In this document: positions 5,478 to 6,508 of the stretch, piece by piece
Position numbering within the stretch: position 1 is the stretch's first letter
Layout: each line of letters begins with the position of its first letter
Assembly: GCA_934574045.1 (NCBI GenBank)
Contig: CAKTMK010000064.1
Location: 1 to 6,508 of the forward strand
Length of the DNA stretch: 6,508 bases
Direction: 5' to 3'
Source of the DNA: an uncultured Oscillibacter sp.
Lineage (GTDB): Bacteria > Bacillota > Clostridia > Oscillospirales > Oscillospiraceae
The notes under the pieces: model-generated
What the model saw: the letters and a program-made list of their open reading frames with translations, nothing else
Databases searched by the model: none
What the model was told of the DNA's origin: nothing
Made by a program: the position numbers and the translations under genes

Positions 5478-6284
5478 GTGGAAAAGGACGTAAAAACGCT
5501 TTTTCAGATCACCGAGGCGGCCCGCGCCTGCGGCCTTTCCCGCAGCACGCTGCTGCGCATGGAGGAAAAGGGTCTGCTCACGCCCGCCTACATCGCGCCG
5601 GGGAGCGGGCGGCGGTACTACGACAACCACAATGTGGCCCGCGTTCTGCAGATCGAGAAATTCAAGGCGATGGGACTGAGCACGGAGGAGATCACGGGCT
5701 ATTTCGCTCAGGGCGGCGAGGCGTCAGAGCTGCTGACGGCGCTGGAGGCCCGCCTGCGGGACATCCAGCGGGGCGTGGAGGAGCTGCGCCTGCGGGCGGC
5801 GGAGGGGCCGAGCATCTCCGTGCAGGAGCTGCGGCTGCCCGCCGTGACCTGCCGGATGCGGCGGTGCGTGGGGCACACCATCGCGGAGAAGTACGCCGAT
5901 ATGTACGATTTTTACAGCGAGTGCATCCGTCTGGGCTGCGTGCTTTCCGACGAGCCGATCTTCGCCATGTCGGACCGACGGGACTATCTGGACGGGTACA
6001 TCGGCGACCAGCCGTATCCCTACTGGGTCTGCGTCCCCGTGCGGACGGAGAAGGCGCCCGCGGACGCGGAGATGTTGCCGGAGTGCCGCGTGCTGTCGGT
6101 GCTGTACTACGGCAGCTACGACGACATGGACGGCGCGTGGCTGACGCTGGGCCGGGAGGTGAAAGCGCGGGGGCTGACGCCCGCGGGCTTCCCGCGGGTC
6201 TTGGGCATCGTCGCGCCCTACACGGGCCGGGAGATCGAGACGCGGCGGTACTGCTCGCGGATCGTCCTGCCGGTGGAGGGCTGA
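5478..6284 (+). CDS. MerR-family transcriptional regulator with GyrI-like effector-binding domain
   Basis: A 268-residue protein starting at GTG, supported by GGGAGGA seven bases upstream. Residues about 8-76 form the winged helix-turn-helix of the MerR family (ITEAARACGLSRSTLLRMEE, then GSGRRYYD at 42-49 and MGLSTEEI at 65-72). Residues about 80-108 are a helical, coiled-coil-like linker for dimerisation. Residues about 115-266 resemble the GyrI-like small-molecule-binding domain, with YYGSYDDMDGAWLTLGREVK (210-229) as its clearest segment. The architecture matches BmrR/BltR-like drug-sensing regulators, which bind a ligand and retune a promoter. Where many MerR proteins have RYYE, this one has RMEE (27-30). 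No efflux pump is adjacent; the nearest genes are the upstream permease and the converging gene at the right edge, so its target is unknown. It has its own promoter at 5397-5424. Confidence 0.92.
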   Translation: MEKDVKTLFQITEAARACGLSRSTLLRMEEKGLLTPAYIAPGSGRRYYDNHNVARVLQIEKFKAMGLSTEEITGYFAQGGEASELLTALEARLRDIQRGVEELRLRAAEGPSISVQELRLPAVTCRMRRCVGHTIAEKYADMYDFYSECIRLGCVLSDEPIFAMSDRRDYLDGYIGDQPYPYWVCVPVRTEKAPADAEMLPECRVLSVLYYGSYDDMDGAWLTLGREVKARGLTPAGFPRVLGIVAPYTGREIETRRYCSRIVLPVEG

Positions 6285-6306
6285 TATACATTATATATAA
6301 TGTATA
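6285..6306. promoter_or_regulatory. Perfect AT-rich palindrome directly after the regulator stop
   Basis: The core ATACATTATATATAATGTAT (6286-6305) is a perfect palindrome and extends by one pair to 22 bp. It begins at the base after the TGA of the regulator. Its right half matches the site at 5083-5104 over 14 bases. Either strand offers TATAAT, but no convincing -35 accompanies it. A dimeric regulator site is the simplest inference. Confidence 0.6.
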
Positions 6307-6322
6307 AAATGATACAATTTAG

Positions 6323-6361
6323 AAAAAATGGCCGCCGGTCCCCTTCAAAAGACCGGCGGCC
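6323..6361 (-). terminator. Intrinsic terminator for the gene at the right edge
   Basis: An 11-bp perfect stem (GGCCGCCGGTC 6330-6340 with GACCGGCGGCC 6351-6361, 10-base loop) is followed on the minus strand, after one A, by six Ts (plus-strand A6323-6328). It lies about 65 bases after the minus-strand stop at 6425-6427. On the plus strand no T-run follows, so it is at best a weak terminator for the regulator gene. Confidence 0.85.
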
Positions 6362-6424
6362 GCATGGTAAAGGGGCCGTTTTCAGTTGGGACGGCGGGGG
6401 AGGGGCGCTTTCAGACGCGCCGCA

Positions 6425-6508
6425 TTACCTCATGGACCGGCCCAGCGCCCGGGCCTCGTCCAGCGCGGGATTTCCCTGAATGTCGTTCCGGTCCCGCACG
6501 CCCCGGAC
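6425..6508 (-). CDS. C-terminal 27 residues of a minus-strand protein, possibly flavodoxin/FMN-reductase family
   Basis: From the right edge the frame reads VRGVRDRNDIQGNPALDEAR, then ALGRSMR, and stops with TAA at 6427-6425. The pattern DIxGxPALxxAxxLG is like the tail of clostridial flavodoxin-family or NADPH-dependent FMN reductase (iron-sulfur flavoprotein-like) proteins, where a final helix follows such a segment. Only the tail is visible, so the family is tentative. That a gene ends here is supported by the terminator at 6323-6361. Confidence 0.5.
   Translation of the reverse strand, partial: VRGVRDRNDIQGNPALDEARALGRSMR

Noticed and set aside
5692..6307. Minus-strand and plus-strand frames of 199 and 147 codons inside the regulator gene
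   Set aside because: Pro/Arg/Ala-rich composition without domains; they overlap the well-supported MerR/GyrI coding frame.
6285..6317. Minus-strand promoter TTGTAT-16-TATAAT directed into the regulator gene
   Set aside because: The -35 matches only three of six consensus bases and the -10 falls within the palindrome, so the match is probably incidental.

Overview
The window looks like chromosomal DNA from a moderately high-GC, low-abundance-type gut Clostridia, most likely of the Oscillospiraceae/Ruminococcaceae kind. This is inferred from four things: strong AAGGAGG-type ribosome binding sites, sigma-A-like promoters close to consensus, a Firmicutes-style signal peptide (MKKRVLSLFMALMLCL...), and a large secreted protein whose Ala/Glu stalk, Cys-x-x-Cys modules and beta-helix-like repeats are typical of surface proteins in that group. 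No species can be named from sequence alone.

Layout. Bases 1-2895 (minus strand) are one uninterrupted coding frame of 965 codons that runs off the left edge. It encodes the N-terminal part of a secreted, repetitive surface protein. Bases 2896-3638 form a 743-bp divergent intergenic region with no credible gene. It holds two candidate minus-strand promoters for the surface protein, a perfect inverted repeat abutting the upstream -35, a block of tandem hairpins in the surface-protein leader, and a candidate plus-strand promoter for the next gene. Bases 3639-4994 (plus) encode an NCS2-family nucleobase permease, closed by a textbook 18-bp terminator. Bases 5064-5477 are mostly non-coding: an AT-rich dyad, a vestigial minus-strand frame, a second tandem-hairpin block, and a near-consensus promoter. 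Bases 5478-6284 (plus) encode a MerR-type regulator with a GyrI-like ligand-binding domain. A perfect AT-rich palindrome overlaps the end of that region, followed by a terminator that serves the minus strand. At the right edge is the last 27 codons of a minus-strand gene, possibly of the flavodoxin/NADPH-dependent FMN reductase type.

How the genes relate. They look like separate transcription units rather than one operon: surface protein (left), permease (right, own terminator), regulator (right, own promoter), and a converging unit from the right edge. Nothing in the sequence ties the MerR regulator to the permease except proximity. The most interesting material is regulatory and structural: the leader of the surface protein, the abrupt base-composition change inside that gene, and two AT-rich sites sharing 14 bp that flank the regulator region. 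I did not find convincing evidence of a new defence, mobile or biosynthetic system.
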